In this document: piece after piece, positions 44,382 through 53,176 of the stretch
Layout: each line of letters opens with the position of its first letter
How positions within the stretch are numbered: position 1 is the stretch's first letter
NCBI RefSeq assembly: GCF_041080655.1
Contig: NZ_CP163525.1
Location: 3,658,001 to 3,722,000 of the forward strand
Direction: 5' to 3'
Length of the DNA: 64,000 nt
Source of the DNA: Streptomyces sp. CG4
Lineage (GTDB): Bacteria > Actinomycetota > Actinomycetes > Streptomycetales > Streptomycetaceae
The notes under the pieces: model-generated
The model's input: the letters and a program-made list of their open reading frames with translations, nothing else
Database searches by the model: none
What the model was told of the DNA's origin: nothing
Position numbers and translations under genes: made by a program

Positions 44382-44399
44382 ATGGCGACTTCGCGCCAT
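44382..44399. promoter_or_regulatory. Inverted repeat before the DUF6230 gene
   Basis: ATGGCG-ACTTCG-CGCCAT is a perfect 6-bp dyad ending 16 bases before the ATG at 44416. It could be an operator or a leader hairpin just ahead of AAGGAGA. Confidence 0.4.
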
Positions 44400-44415
44400 G
44401 ACCGAAGGAGACGGG

Positions 44416-45039
44416 ATGTCGCACCGTGCCGGCAAAACCCGTTGGCGGCGCTTCGCGGCAGTCCTGGTACCCAGCGTCGCAGCCTGCGCAGCCCTGGGCA
44501 TCGCCATGGGGCAGGGGGCACTGGCCGCGTCGTTCCTCATTTCCGGCCAGAAGTTCCAGGTCACCGCGGACAAACTGACCGCTCGCGGACTCAGCATCTA
44601 CGGCATGCTGGACGTGACCAGGCAGGGCGAGCGGGTGCCGGTCCAGGTCACCGGATCCCGGCACACGACGATCACCAGGCTGTGCCAGTCCGTGCTGATC
44701 GAGGTCCCGGTGCTGGGCCCGCAGACGCTGAAGATCACCGGCGGAAACGAACGACCGGTCGAGGCGTCGAACCTGTTCCTCGACACGACGTTCCAGTCGG
44801 CCGGCCAGGCGGATTTCAAGGGCCTCGACCAGGGGATCGCGCAGGGGCAGATCTCCAAGGGGCCGATCAACCCGGGCGACGGCAACTCGCGCTTGTTCGA
44901 CCCCAACGGCTTCGCGCAGCAGGCCACGTCGGTCACCCTGACCGACGTGCACGTGACCGCGGTCGCGCTCTCCGCCGGTACGTTCAACATCCCCGGCCTG
45001 CGCGTGCAGATCGAGCGAGGCCGCCACGAATGCTCCTGA
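44416..45039 (+). CDS. DUF6230 secreted or membrane-associated protein
   Basis: The 207-residue protein starts with Arg-rich residues and a hydrophobic helix (FAAVLVPSVAACAALGIAMG, about 14-33), then ALAASFLISGQKFQVTADKL. The rest is a beta-rich domain with TVSLTDVHV-like strands. This matches the DUF6230 family of Streptomyces, usually encoded just before a DUF6114 gene, as here. Role unknown. I chose the ATG at 44416 because AAGGAGACGG precedes it. A GTG/ATG start 18 bases earlier lacks one. Confidence 0.85.
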   Translation: MSHRAGKTRWRRFAAVLVPSVAACAALGIAMGQGALAASFLISGQKFQVTADKLTARGLSIYGMLDVTRQGERVPVQVTGSRHTTITRLCQSVLIEVPVLGPQTLKITGGNERPVEASNLFLDTTFQSAGQADFKGLDQGIAQGQISKGPINPGDGNSRLFDPNGFAQQATSVTLTDVHVTAVALSAGTFNIPGLRVQIERGRHECS

Positions 45040-45125
45040 GCCCCGGGCGGGCCGAACCTGCCGAATGCCCCCGCATCCGCCGCACACGGCCCCTGCGCTC
45101 GCCGCACCGCTGATCAGGAAGACAC

Positions 45126-45623
45126 GTGATCACCAATCTCTTCGGCAGAGGAACCCGATGGCGCGTCACCGCGGCGCGCGCCCGGCACAGGTTCAGAGAC
45201 TGGCGTGGCGAACGCCCCTTCTGGGCCGGGCTCTTCACCTCGATGGCGGGCCTGCCCATCCTGTACTGGCCGTACGCCCGTCTGGACCTGGGCGGAATTC
45301 CGCTGGCCATGTCGACCACGTCCGGTGCCGGAGCCCTGGTCATCGGGGTCCTGCTCATCGCCCTGGGGCTCATCCTCTGGTACCAACCGCACCTCCGCGT
45401 GTTCGCCGGGATCGCCACTCTCCTGCTCACCCTCCTCTCCTTCCCGGTCGCGAACCTCGGCGGCCTCTTCCTCGGACTGATCGCCGGTCTGATCGGCGGC
45501 TCCCTGGCCTGCTCCTGGACTCCCGCCCCCACCGAACCGCCGACGGCGCCTTCGGACTGCGCGTCCACGGACGATCCGCCAGGAGAGACAGGAGAGACAG
45601 GAGAGAGCCGACCTGGCACCTGA
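45126..45623 (+). CDS. DUF6114 polytopic membrane protein
   Basis: The 165-residue protein has a basic cytoplasmic N-terminus with FRDWRGERPFWAGLFTSMAG, four hydrophobic helices (about 30-130) and a Pro/Thr-rich tail ending in short GET repeats. The RGERPFWAGLF segment typifies DUF6114. It follows the DUF6230 gene by 86 bases and likely works with it in the envelope. GTG start at 45126 behind AGGAAG. Function unknown. Confidence 0.85.
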   Translation: MITNLFGRGTRWRVTAARARHRFRDWRGERPFWAGLFTSMAGLPILYWPYARLDLGGIPLAMSTTSGAGALVIGVLLIALGLILWYQPHLRVFAGIATLLLTLLSFPVANLGGLFLGLIAGLIGGSLACSWTPAPTEPPTAPSDCASTDDPPGETGETGESRPGT

Positions 45624-45720
45624 CCACGCCAACGGGGAGCTCCGGACAGAGAGGAACAGGAGAGTCGCGGGCGGAGAACGCAGGGAGGAACATCGGAGTC
45701 ACGGAAGCAAGGTGGTGGCT

Positions 45721-48156
45721 ATGGGGACGCCGTCGATGCATTTCAGCGAGAGTCCCGAGGATCCTTTCGCCCTCGGCCGTGGTGCCTCGGCCGTGCTCGA
45801 CGATCACGGAACTGTGGTCGGCTGGACCCCACGTGCGCAGGAACTGCTCGGCTATCCGGCCAAGGAAGTGCTCGGACGCGCGTGGCAGGACCTCCTGGTC
45901 GACGCCCGTGACCTGCCCGTCGTACGGTCCGTCGTCGTGGACGCCATGAAGGCGGGGGGATGGTTCGGCGTCCTGCCGGTCCGGCACCGCGACGGACGCC
46001 GTGTGGAGATGGGTTTCCGGGCCCGTGCGGTCACCAGGAAAGGGGGCGGTCAGGAGTGGCTCCTGGTCGGTGCTCCCGCCGCGCAGGTGATCGCCTGGCA
46101 GCGGGACCGTGCGCTGCTGGACGGCCTGTACCACCGGTCCCCGATCGGCCTCGTCGTCCACGGCACGGACAGGAGGGTGATACGGGTCAACCGAGCGGTC
46201 GAAAAGGCGAGCGGCGTCCCGGCCGAGGCGCCGGTGGGCCGTCGCCCCCGCGAATTCATGGTCGACGAGGACGCAGGTCCGGCAGAGGAACGGGTACGGC
46301 ACGTCCTGGAGACCGGCGAGCCGTTGATCTTCACGGAGCAGTCCGCCCGGGCACGCCACGATCCGGGGCGGGAACGGATCGTGTCCGTCTCGGCGTTCCG
46401 GATGGAGGACCCCTCGGGCCGGGTTCTCGGCGTGGCCGAGACGATCGAGGACGTGACGGATCGCCACCGGGCGCAACGCAGGCTCGCCCTGCTGAACGAG
46501 GCGAGCGCCCGGATCGGGACCTCACTGGACGTGACACAGACCGCTCGGGAACTGGCCGAGGTGGCCACCCACGGCCTGGCCGACTACTGCTCGGTGGACC
46601 TCCTCAAGCCGGTGACACTCGGTGACGAACCGGTTCCCGGTACGGCGGCTCCGCTGCTCCGGGTCGCCTTCTCACCGCCGGAACAGCGCGTCCCGTTCCG
46701 GGAGGGCGATGTGGTCCCGCTGCTTCCGGAATCTCCGCAGGCCCGGTGCATGGCCGAGCGTCGTCCGATCCTCGAAGGGCTGCTGGCCCTGCGCCCCGAG
46801 TGGTACGCCATGGACCGGCGGCGGGTCGAGATCGCCTTGGGGCTGGGCGTTCATTCGCTGATCGCGGTGCCCCTGGCCGCGCGCGGCCTGGTACTGGGCG
46901 TGGTGAGCCTGTGGCGGTCACGCAACGCGGAGCCTTTCGAGGACGCCGATGCCACGGTGGCCCAGGAGCTCTCCTCGCGCGCGGCCGTCTGCATCGACAA
47001 CGCGCGCCGCTTCACCCAGCAGCAGAGCGCCGCACTGACGCTTCAGCGCAGTCTGCTGCCGAGCGCGGCGTCCGACCTTCCGGCCGTGGGGGTGGCCTGC
47101 CGGTACCTCCCGGCCAGCGGTGAACCGGGCATCGGCGGCGACTGGTTCGACGTGATCCCGTTGTCAGGGGCCCGGGTCGCCCTCGTCGTGGGAGACGTGG
47201 TCGGCCACGGGATCCACGCCGCGGCCTCGATGGGCCGCCTGCGCGCCGCCGCGCGCACCCTGGCCAGCCTCGACCTGGAACCGGACGAGGTGGTGGCGCG
47301 GCTGGACGATCTGGTCAGTCTGCTGGCCGCCGAACAGGAGGCGAACGACGACAGCAGCCAGTCGGCCATCGAGCAGGTGCTCGGGGCCACCTGCCTCTAC
47401 GCCGTCTACGATCCGGTCTCCCAGCGCTGCTCCCTCGCCCGCGCCGGCCACCCGGCGCCGGTGGTGACCACCCCCGACGGCGAGGTGACCGTGCTCGATC
47501 TGCCCGCGGGTCCGCCGCTGGGCCTGGGCGGACTGCCCTTCGAGACGTACGATCTGGACCTCCCCGAGGGCAGCCTGCTCACGCTCTACACCAACGGCCT
47601 CCTGGAGGCACGCAACGGCGACATAGACACCGCGCTGGAGAACCTGCGCGCGTGTCTCACCCGCACCACGGAACCTCTCGACCACACCTGCGACATGGTG
47701 GTCGAGGCGCTGCTGCCCAAGGACCACCTCCCCACCGACGACATCGCGCTGCTCATCGCCCGCACCCGGGCGCTACGGCCACGGAATGTCGCCTCGTGGC
47801 AGCTGCCCCTGGAAGCGACCTCCGCCGCCCGTGCCAGGGAGTTGACCACGGCGAAACTGACCGAATGGGGGCTGTCCGAGCTGGCCTTCACCACCGAACT
47901 GGTCGCCAGCGAACTCGTCACCAACACCTACCGGTACGCGGCCGGCCCCGTCACCCTGCGCCTCATACGTACGCATTGCCTGATCTGCGAGGTGTCCGAC
48001 ACCAGTCACACCTCCCCGCACCTCCGACGGGCCCTGAGCACGGACGAGGGCGGACGCGGACTCTTCCTGGTCGCCCAGCTCACGGAGCGGTGGGGCACCC
48101 GCTACACCCACGACGGCAAGACCGTCTGGACGGAGCAGTCTCTGCCGCCCGCATGA
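45721..48156 (+). CDS. PAS-PAS-GAF-SpoIIE(PP2C)-HATPase regulatory phosphatase/kinase
   Basis: About 811 residues. Two PAS domains come first (about 15-125 and 135-245; VLDDHGTVVGWTPRAQELLG begins the first). A GAF domain follows (about 265-430), then a PP2C/SpoIIE phosphatase with GIGGDWFDVIPL and VVGDVVGHGIHAAASMGRLR (metal-binding Asp residues), and an RsbW-like ATPase (about 690-811; ELVASELVTNTYRYA is the N box). It could both dephosphorylate an anti-anti-sigma factor and phosphorylate one, linking a PAS/GAF signal to sigma control. ATG 45721 follows AAGGTGG. In-frame GTGs at 45709 and 45712 are alternatives. No partner genes adjoin. Confidence 0.88.
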   Translation: MGTPSMHFSESPEDPFALGRGASAVLDDHGTVVGWTPRAQELLGYPAKEVLGRAWQDLLVDARDLPVVRSVVVDAMKAGGWFGVLPVRHRDGRRVEMGFRARAVTRKGGGQEWLLVGAPAAQVIAWQRDRALLDGLYHRSPIGLVVHGTDRRVIRVNRAVEKASGVPAEAPVGRRPREFMVDEDAGPAEERVRHVLETGEPLIFTEQSARARHDPGRERIVSVSAFRMEDPSGRVLGVAETIEDVTDRHRAQRRLALLNEASARIGTSLDVTQTARELAEVATHGLADYCSVDLLKPVTLGDEPVPGTAAPLLRVAFSPPEQRVPFREGDVVPLLPESPQARCMAERRPILEGLLALRPEWYAMDRRRVEIALGLGVHSLIAVPLAARGLVLGVVSLWRSRNAEPFEDADATVAQELSSRAAVCIDNARRFTQQQSAALTLQRSLLPSAASDLPAVGVACRYLPASGEPGIGGDWFDVIPLSGARVALVVGDVVGHGIHAAASMGRLRAAARTLASLDLEPDEVVARLDDLVSLLAAEQEANDDSSQSAIEQVLGATCLYAVYDPVSQRCSLARAGHPAPVVTTPDGEVTVLDLPAGPPLGLGGLPFETYDLDLPEGSLLTLYTNGLLEARNGDIDTALENLRACLTRTTEPLDHTCDMVVEALLPKDHLPTDDIALLIARTRALRPRNVASWQLPLEATSAARARELTTAKLTEWGLSELAFTTELVASELVTNTYRYAAGPVTLRLIRTHCLICEVSDTSHTSPHLRRALSTDEGGRGLFLVAQLTERWGTRYTHDGKTVWTEQSLPPA

Positions 48157-48521
48157 ACACATCCGTTGATCGCCAGACGAGCGAGTTCACGTTCGAGGGA
48201 CATCTGGAGCCGGCTGGGGGGCGAGGGGAGCAGTGTTCGGCGGTCGCTCGTCACGGTGTGTGGAAGCCGACCTCCGGATAGGCCGAGGTGGGTCCGTTCA
48301 GAAGGGGCTCCGCGACGCCCCGCAGGTGGAGGTCGAAGAAGGCCGCGACGTAGGTGCGGGTGTCGAAGTGACGTCCGTACAGAGAGGGAAGTGACATCCC
48401 CTCGGAGATGTACAAGGACGACCTGCACACCTCCGGGAGACGTAAGGGTCACGTCCCGCACCACCCGCAGGCCGGCACGCACCTACACCCCTGTGGTTAC
48501 GGGGGTGTCCCACCCGGTCGG
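48157..48521. other. Gap containing a gene remnant
   Basis: Between convergent genes, this 365-base stretch has no intact gene. It holds the 48-codon remnant at 48251-48397. An inverted repeat near 48488-48512 (CACCCCTGTGGTTACGGGGGTG) is a plausible terminator of the GH16 gene. Confidence 0.5.
48251..48397 (-). pseudogene. C-terminal remnant of an alpha/beta hydrolase
   Basis: A 48-codon minus-strand frame reads GRHFDTRTYVAAFFDLHLRG followed by VAEPLLNGPTSAYPEVGF. This matches the last stretch of PAF-acetylhydrolase-like lipases of Streptomyces (typically FFDRHLRGRPxPLLDGPSxxYPEV). No catalytic Ser, Asp or His nucleophile region remains. The frame opens with an ATG at 48397 only by chance. 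Upstream sequence on that strand is non-coding, then the GH16 gene. It is best read as the end of a deleted hydrolase gene. Confidence 0.6.
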
Positions 48522-49661
48522 TCAGCGCCAGACGCGTACGTAGTCGGCGTTGAAGATGATGGGGGTGGATGCGGGGGCGGGGTGGTAGGTGCCGTCGGAG
48601 ATGGAGAGGTTGAGGATGATGTTGGGTGACCAGGTGGAGCCGACGCCGGTGTGGTCGGAGTAGATCAGGGTGCCGTTCACGTACCAGTCGTCGTTGGTCT
48701 CGCCGTAGTGGACGCCTACGGTGATCCACGCTCCCGGATAGACGCTGTTGGCGTTGGTGTAGTAGATGGCCGCCGGGTGGACGTGGTTGGTGATCTCCAG
48801 CAGGTTCGGGTTGTCGGGGTGGTACTCGAAACTGTCGACCTCGTTGTTCCCGTCGAGCCAGGTCCAGCCGGCGGGCCAGGCTCCGATGGCGCTGGGCAGC
48901 TTGACGCGCATTTCGGCGTAGTCGCCGGGACGAGTCCGGAAGTTCTGCGTGGTGCCCTCGGTGGTCAGCAATCCGGTGTTCCACGACCTCATGCCGTTTT
49001 CCAGGATGTTGCTGCCCGGTGTGGCCGTGAAGGTGCTCAGACCACCGGTCACGGTGATGGCGGAGGGGGACAGCCAGTCGAGTTTGCTGTCTTTGGGGTT
49101 GTGGTTGCCGTACTCGTAGGCGCTGGTGGTGGAGCCGTTCCAGCGGGTGCCGAAGGCGATGGGGCCGTCGAATTCCTCGTCGAATGCGAGGGACTTGCCC
49201 GAAGCGGGTGAGCCCGGCCCGGGGCCGGTGATGGTGAGGGTACGGGAGGGCAGGCTGTGATAGCCGCTGGACGTCTTGTAGTAGCCGAACTCGGTGTAGG
49301 TGCCCGGCGCGAAGGTACGCGGAGCGGTGGTCATGGTCAGGCCGTTGCCGCAGATCGTGGTGGTGCCGCGCGAGCCTGGGAAGTCGAGGTTGTTGCCGGC
49401 CGAGTCGCGTACGGCCACGCCCAGTTGCTGGACCGTCAGGCATCCTCCGATGGTGTGGACCCGCAATCTCGCGCTCACCGGTGTGGTCGTCGAGGCGGTC
49501 GTGGGGGTCAGGGAGTCCTCGATGACCCTGGGTGCGGCCCAGGCAGGGCCGGCGGGGACCAAGGCCAGCAGCATCGCCGTCGCAAGGAGGCCGACACGAT
49601 GGCGGAACGACAGGCGGAACGAGAGGACGGCGCGCGGAGTGGTTCGGCGGCGGATCACCAT
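48522..49661 (-). CDS. Secreted GH16 glycoside hydrolase
   Basis: The 379-residue precursor has an Arg-rich signal peptide ending near AWAAP (residue 44). A beta-sandwich domain (about 45-150) follows, then a GH16 jelly-roll with the catalytic motif NNEVDSFEYHPD (E274 nucleophile, D276, E279 acid/base). GH16 enzymes cut beta-1,3/1,4-glucans, agarose or similar. The lone EVDSFE form does not fix the substrate. Its ATG overlaps the stop of the upstream small secreted protein gene by one base (TGATG). An overlapping GTG at 49664 is also possible. Confidence 0.87.
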   Translation of the reverse strand: MVIRRRTTPRAVLSFRLSFRHRVGLLATAMLLALVPAGPAWAAPRVIEDSLTPTTASTTTPVSARLRVHTIGGCLTVQQLGVAVRDSAGNNLDFPGSRGTTTICGNGLTMTTAPRTFAPGTYTEFGYYKTSSGYHSLPSRTLTITGPGPGSPASGKSLAFDEEFDGPIAFGTRWNGSTTSAYEYGNHNPKDSKLDWLSPSAITVTGGLSTFTATPGSNILENGMRSWNTGLLTTEGTTQNFRTRPGDYAEMRVKLPSAIGAWPAGWTWLDGNNEVDSFEYHPDNPNLLEITNHVHPAAIYYTNANSVYPGAWITVGVHYGETNDDWYVNGTLIYSDHTGVGSTWSPNIILNLSISDGTYHPAPASTPIIFNADYVRVWR

Positions 49662-50209
49662 CACCCCACCCGCACGGCGTAGGACGCCGTGTTGTTGCCG
49701 GTGTTCGTGTCGTCCGGGCTGCTCACCATCACCCTGCCGCCCATCAGGACGGACCCGTGCGCGGCGGTGGACTGAACGTGGACGGGGATCTGCGCGGTGG
49801 CGGTCTTCAGCAGGTAGAGCCCCGGGGCAAAGGTGCACACGACCCTGCTCGCGTTCGCGTTGGGTGTGCAGGACGAGGGGAAGAACGGCCCCACGGCCGA
49901 GGCGCCGCTGGGCACGGTGACAGTGACGGTGACAGGGGAAGCCGTCACGTCCGGCCCCAAATTGGCGATGAGTACACGCAGCTTGGTCGTGCCGCCGGGC
50001 TGTGCGCCGCCGATGCTGACGGAGACGACGGCCAGATCCGAGTCGGATGGATCGTCGAGGGCACGCTGGGACCTCGGGGACTCCTGCCGCACGGTCGTTG
50101 TGCGCGGGTGGGGCCGTAGCTGGTCGGCGGCGGCCGGTGCCGCTCCCGCCGCACACAACGCTACGACCAGAGCGACTCGCGACACGATGGAGGCTCGGAT
50201 CCTGGGCAC
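49661..50209 (-). CDS. Secreted DUF11-like beta-sandwich protein
   Basis: The 182-residue protein has a signal peptide (IVSRVALVVALCAAGAAPAA, cleaved near 28). The mature part has one Ig/CARDB-like domain: SDLAVVSVSIGGAQPGGTTK, then NLGPDVTASPVTVTVTVPSG and DDTNTGNNTASYAVRVG, the DUF11 pattern. The start is GTG at 50209 behind GAGGAGACC. It is translationally coupled to the GH16 gene downstream and may help present the enzyme or bind glycan. Confidence 0.82.
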   Translation of the reverse strand: MPRIRASIVSRVALVVALCAAGAAPAAADQLRPHPRTTTVRQESPRSQRALDDPSDSDLAVVSVSIGGAQPGGTTKLRVLIANLGPDVTASPVTVTVTVPSGASAVGPFFPSSCTPNANASRVVCTFAPGLYLLKTATAQIPVHVQSTAAHGSVLMGGRVMVSSPDDTNTGNNTASYAVRVG

Positions 50210-50894
50210 CTGTGGTCTCCTCTTCGGGGCAGGGTTGAACGGGGACGGATGGAGCTGAACGGGTCCGGACAGGGCCGGGTGCGGCCGACCGGGCCGGGTG
50301 CGGCTGGGTAGGGCCAGGCAAGGCCGGATGAGGGCGGTGAAGCCGGATGGGGGCGGGCGGCGTTACGGACAGTGACATTGCATACCGGCAGTGCCCGGCC
50401 CCCGCCCCGACAGCACGTGCCGTCGGCCTCAGGACCACTCCAACAGCCCAGGCCGACGACCGGACGGCTCGCGAGAACCGAGCCCCTTCACTCCGGTGAG
50501 CCGTCGGCGGGAGTCCGTCGGCTCGGTCGGCCGGGCCGGGCACGCCGGGCGCGCCGCTGAACTCAGCCCCGCTCAGCCCCTATGCCGCTGAACTCCGCCC
50601 CGATGCCCTGCTCGCCCCCGACCGCCTGCTCACGCCTGCCTGGACCCGCGAGGGTGAGGCCCGGAATCCGGGGCCGCTCCCGTCAGATCCGCGAGCAGAA
50701 AGCGGAGTTACGCCCGCTCGGTCGCCAATCGGGCCGCCCTGTCGTCCAGTTCGGCCAGTCGGTTGCGCAGCGCCTCGGGGACGCCGGGGCAGGGGGCGAG
50801 GGCGGGGCCCGTGCCGCTGTCGGCCGTGCAGGGGAGCAGGGCGGCGACCACCCGGGTCGGCAGGCCCGCGGCCGTCGCCAAGGACGTGGTGGGG
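50210..50894. other. GC-rich non-coding stretch upstream of the GH16 operon
   Basis: This region has G-rich degenerate repeats of GGGCCGGGTGCGG (about 50268-50305). A direct repeat GCCGCTGAACTC(A/C)GCCCCG occurs at about 50553 and 50584. No intact gene is seen. It probably holds the GH16 operon promoter near 50210-50380, and then decaying sequence up to the amidohydrolase fragment. Confidence 0.5.
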
Positions 50895-51143
50895 CGGGGG
50901 CTGTGCGGGATCGGGGAGTTGACGCCTGCGCCGGGGCCGGCGGACCGGCTGGAACCAATGTTGCGGTCCGCCGCCGACCACGGCGGGCTGCCGGTCGTCG
51001 TGCACGGGTTCGCGCCCACCACCGCCGAGGACCTGCGCACGCTCGCCGCGCCCTCCCGCCGCCACCCGCGTGTCCCGCTCGTCGTCGGCCGGCTGGGCGG
51101 ACTGCACTGGATGGAGGCCGTCGAACCGGTCCGGGCCACGCCC
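50895..51143 (+). pseudogene. Internal fragment of a TIM-barrel amidohydrolase
   Basis: About 83 codons read GLCGIGELTPAPGPADRLEP, then DHGGLPVVVHGFAPTTAEDL and VPLVVGRLGGLHWMEAVEPV, a middle part of an amidohydrolase-2-type metal-dependent hydrolase. The N-terminal metal motif and the C-terminal half are missing. The frame runs on without a stop into a FecCD permease fragment, forming a chimeric ORF from 50763. This looks like deletion-joining of two gene remnants. Confidence 0.6.
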
Positions 51144-51188
51144 GCCCGGGTCGGGGAATGCGGGCTTCGCCCGGGGTCCGGCGTCGCA

Positions 51189-51956
51189 CGACACGGCGCC
51201 GCCGCGGCGACCGTGCTCGCGCTCGCCACCGGCATGACGAAGTCCCCCGGCGCCCTGCCCGCCGTGTCCGTCGCCGGCGGACTCGCGGCCGCCGCGCTGG
51301 TCTACGCGCTGGTCTACGCGCTGGTCTACGCGCTGGTCTACGCGCTGGCCTGGCGGCGCGGCATCCAGGCCGGCCGGTTCATGCTCGTCGGTGTCGGCAT
51401 CGGCGTCGTCCTGTCGGCCGTCGTACAGCTGTATCTCGCGGACAGCGAGCTGGACGCGGCCGAGCAGGTGAAGCTGTGGCTGACCGGTTCCCTCAACGGG
51501 CGGAGCTGGGAACAGGCCGGGCCGCAGGCCGCCGTCCTCGCGCTGTGTCTGCCCGGGCTGATCTGGGCCGGCCGGGCCGCCCGGCCGCCGGCGCTCGGGG
51601 ACGAGACCGCGGCCGGGCTCGGGGTACGGGTCGACCGGACCCGGCTCGCGCCGACCGTGCTCGGTGTCGTATTCGCCGCCACCGCGACCGGCGCGGCGGG
51701 CCCGATCGGGTTCGTCGCGCTGACCGCGCCGCAGCCGGCCCGCCGCCTCGCCCGCACCCCGCACCTGCCCCTGCCCTTGCCCCAGCCCCTGCCCCTGCTG
51801 TGCTCGGCGCCGACCGGCGCGCTGGTGCTGGTGACCGCCGACCTCCCGGCGCGCACACTGCCGTCGCCGCTGGACCTACCGGTCGGCGCACTCACCGCGC
51901 TGGTCGGCGGCCCGTACCTGCTGTGGCTGCTGGGCCGCGGGCCCCGGCAGGCGTGA
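51189..51956 (+). pseudogene. 5'-truncated FecCD-type siderophore ABC permease
   Basis: About 255 codons match the second half or more of a FecCD iron-siderophore permease: AWRRGIQAGRFMLVGVGIGV, KLWLTGSLNGRSWEQAGPQA, GLGVRVDRTRLAPTVLGVVF, GPIGFVALTAPQPARRLART and the terminal VGGPYLLWLLGRG. The first helices are absent, a VYAL motif is repeated four times, and part of the C-terminal region is Pro/Leu repeats (LPLPLPQPLPLL). No partner ATPase or binding protein is near. Probably non-functional. Confidence 0.65.
51300..51347 (+). repeat. Four perfect 12-bp tandem repeats
   Basis: GTCTACGCGCTG is repeated four times exactly, giving VYALVYALVYALVYAL in the permease fragment where relatives have a single VYAL before AWRRG. 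A slippage expansion in a frame no longer under selection is likely. Confidence 0.9.
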
Positions 51957-51961
51957 CGGCG

Positions 51962-53008
51962 TCAGATCGTCGCCGTGTCGATCACGAACCGGTAGCGGAC
52001 GTCGCTGTGCACCACCCGCTCGTACGCCTCGTTGATCTGGTCGGCGCGGATCAGTTCGATCTCTGCGCCCAGGTGGTGCTCGGCGCAGAAGTCGAGCATT
52101 TCCTGGGTCTCGGGGATGCCGCCGATGCCGGAGCTGCTCAGGCTGCGGCGGTGGCCGAAGACCGAGGAGAGCGGGATGCGGACCGGCTCCTCCGGGATGC
52201 CGACGTTGACCATCGCGCCGTCCGTGCGCAGCAGCGACAGGTACCCGTCGAAGTCCAGCGGCGCCGACACCGTGTTGAGGATGATGTCGAAGGTGCCCTT
52301 GAGGTCCTCGAAGGTCTTCGGGTCGCTGGTCGCGTAGTAGTGCGTGGCGCCCAGCTTCAGGCCGTCGTCCTTCTTGCGCAGGGACTGGGACAGGACGGTG
52401 ACCTCGGCGCCGAGCGCCGCCGCGATCTTCACGCCCATGTGGCCGAGACCGCCGAGGCCGACGACCGCGACCTTCTTGCCCGGACCGGCGTTCCAGTGCT
52501 TCAGCGGCGAATACGTGGTGATGCCGGCGCAGAGCAGCGGCGCGGCCACGTCCAGGGGGAGGCCGTCGGGGATGCGGACGACATAGTTCTCGTCCACGAC
52601 GATCTTCTGCGCGTAGCCGCCGTAGGTGGGCTGCCCATCCTTGCCGACGGCGTTGTACGTCCAGGTCGGGCCGCCGCCGGTGCAGTACTGCTGCAGACCG
52701 GCCCGGCAGTTGTCGCACTCACGGCAGGAGTCGACCATGCAGCCGACACCCACCCGGTCGCCGACGGCGTACGTGGTGACACCCGCGCCGACCTCGGCGA
52801 CGACGCCCGCGATCTCGTGGCCGGGCACCATCGGGAAGATCGCCGTGCCCCAGCCCTCCCGGGCCTGGTGGATGTCGGAGTGGCAGATACCGGCGAACTC
52901 GATGTCGATCAGGACGTCGAACTCGCCGACCGCGCGCCGCTCGATGGTGGTCCGCTCCAGCGGAGCCTTCGCGGCGGGCGCGGCGTAAGCAGCAACAGTG
53001 GTGGTCAT
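51962..53008 (-). CDS. Zinc-dependent alcohol dehydrogenase (YahK/AdhC type)
   Basis: The 348-residue MDR enzyme has catalytic zinc ligands C42 with H43 in GICHSDIHQAR, the PGHE motif (H64, E65) and a structural zinc cluster (C95, C98, C101, C109 in DSCRECDNCRAGLQQYC). The cofactor fold has VVGLGGLGHMGVKIA. It resembles NADP-linked aldehyde reductases of the YahK/cinnamyl alcohol dehydrogenase group. ATG 53008 with AGGAGAACCC upstream. It is divergent from an XRE regulator, which may control it. Confidence 0.92.
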   Translation of the reverse strand: MTTTVAAYAAPAAKAPLERTTIERRAVGEFDVLIDIEFAGICHSDIHQAREGWGTAIFPMVPGHEIAGVVAEVGAGVTTYAVGDRVGVGCMVDSCRECDNCRAGLQQYCTGGGPTWTYNAVGKDGQPTYGGYAQKIVVDENYVVRIPDGLPLDVAAPLLCAGITTYSPLKHWNAGPGKKVAVVGLGGLGHMGVKIAAALGAEVTVLSQSLRKKDDGLKLGATHYYATSDPKTFEDLKGTFDIILNTVSAPLDFDGYLSLLRTDGAMVNVGIPEEPVRIPLSSVFGHRRSLSSSGIGGIPETQEMLDFCAEHHLGAEIELIRADQINEAYERVVHSDVRYRFVIDTATI

Positions 53009-53176
53009 GCCGGGTTCTCCTAGCGATGTTCAGCGTGCCCGGTTGCCTTCCACCGGGTACGCGACCAGCCTCTCCCACGCTACGACGGCCACCCAGACCA
53101 CGCTTCTGCGTACGTCCCCCGTGCCTACCACTGGCGGGGTCAGGTTCCTGCGCGTACGACCGTGAATACTGGATGT

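Noticed and set aside
50708..50880. Minus-strand frame ending PEALRNRLAELDDRAARLA
   Set aside because: The C-terminal helix looks protein-like and could be the end of another lost gene. I cannot match it to a family or find a start, and it overlaps the chimeric plus-strand frame, so I did not call it.
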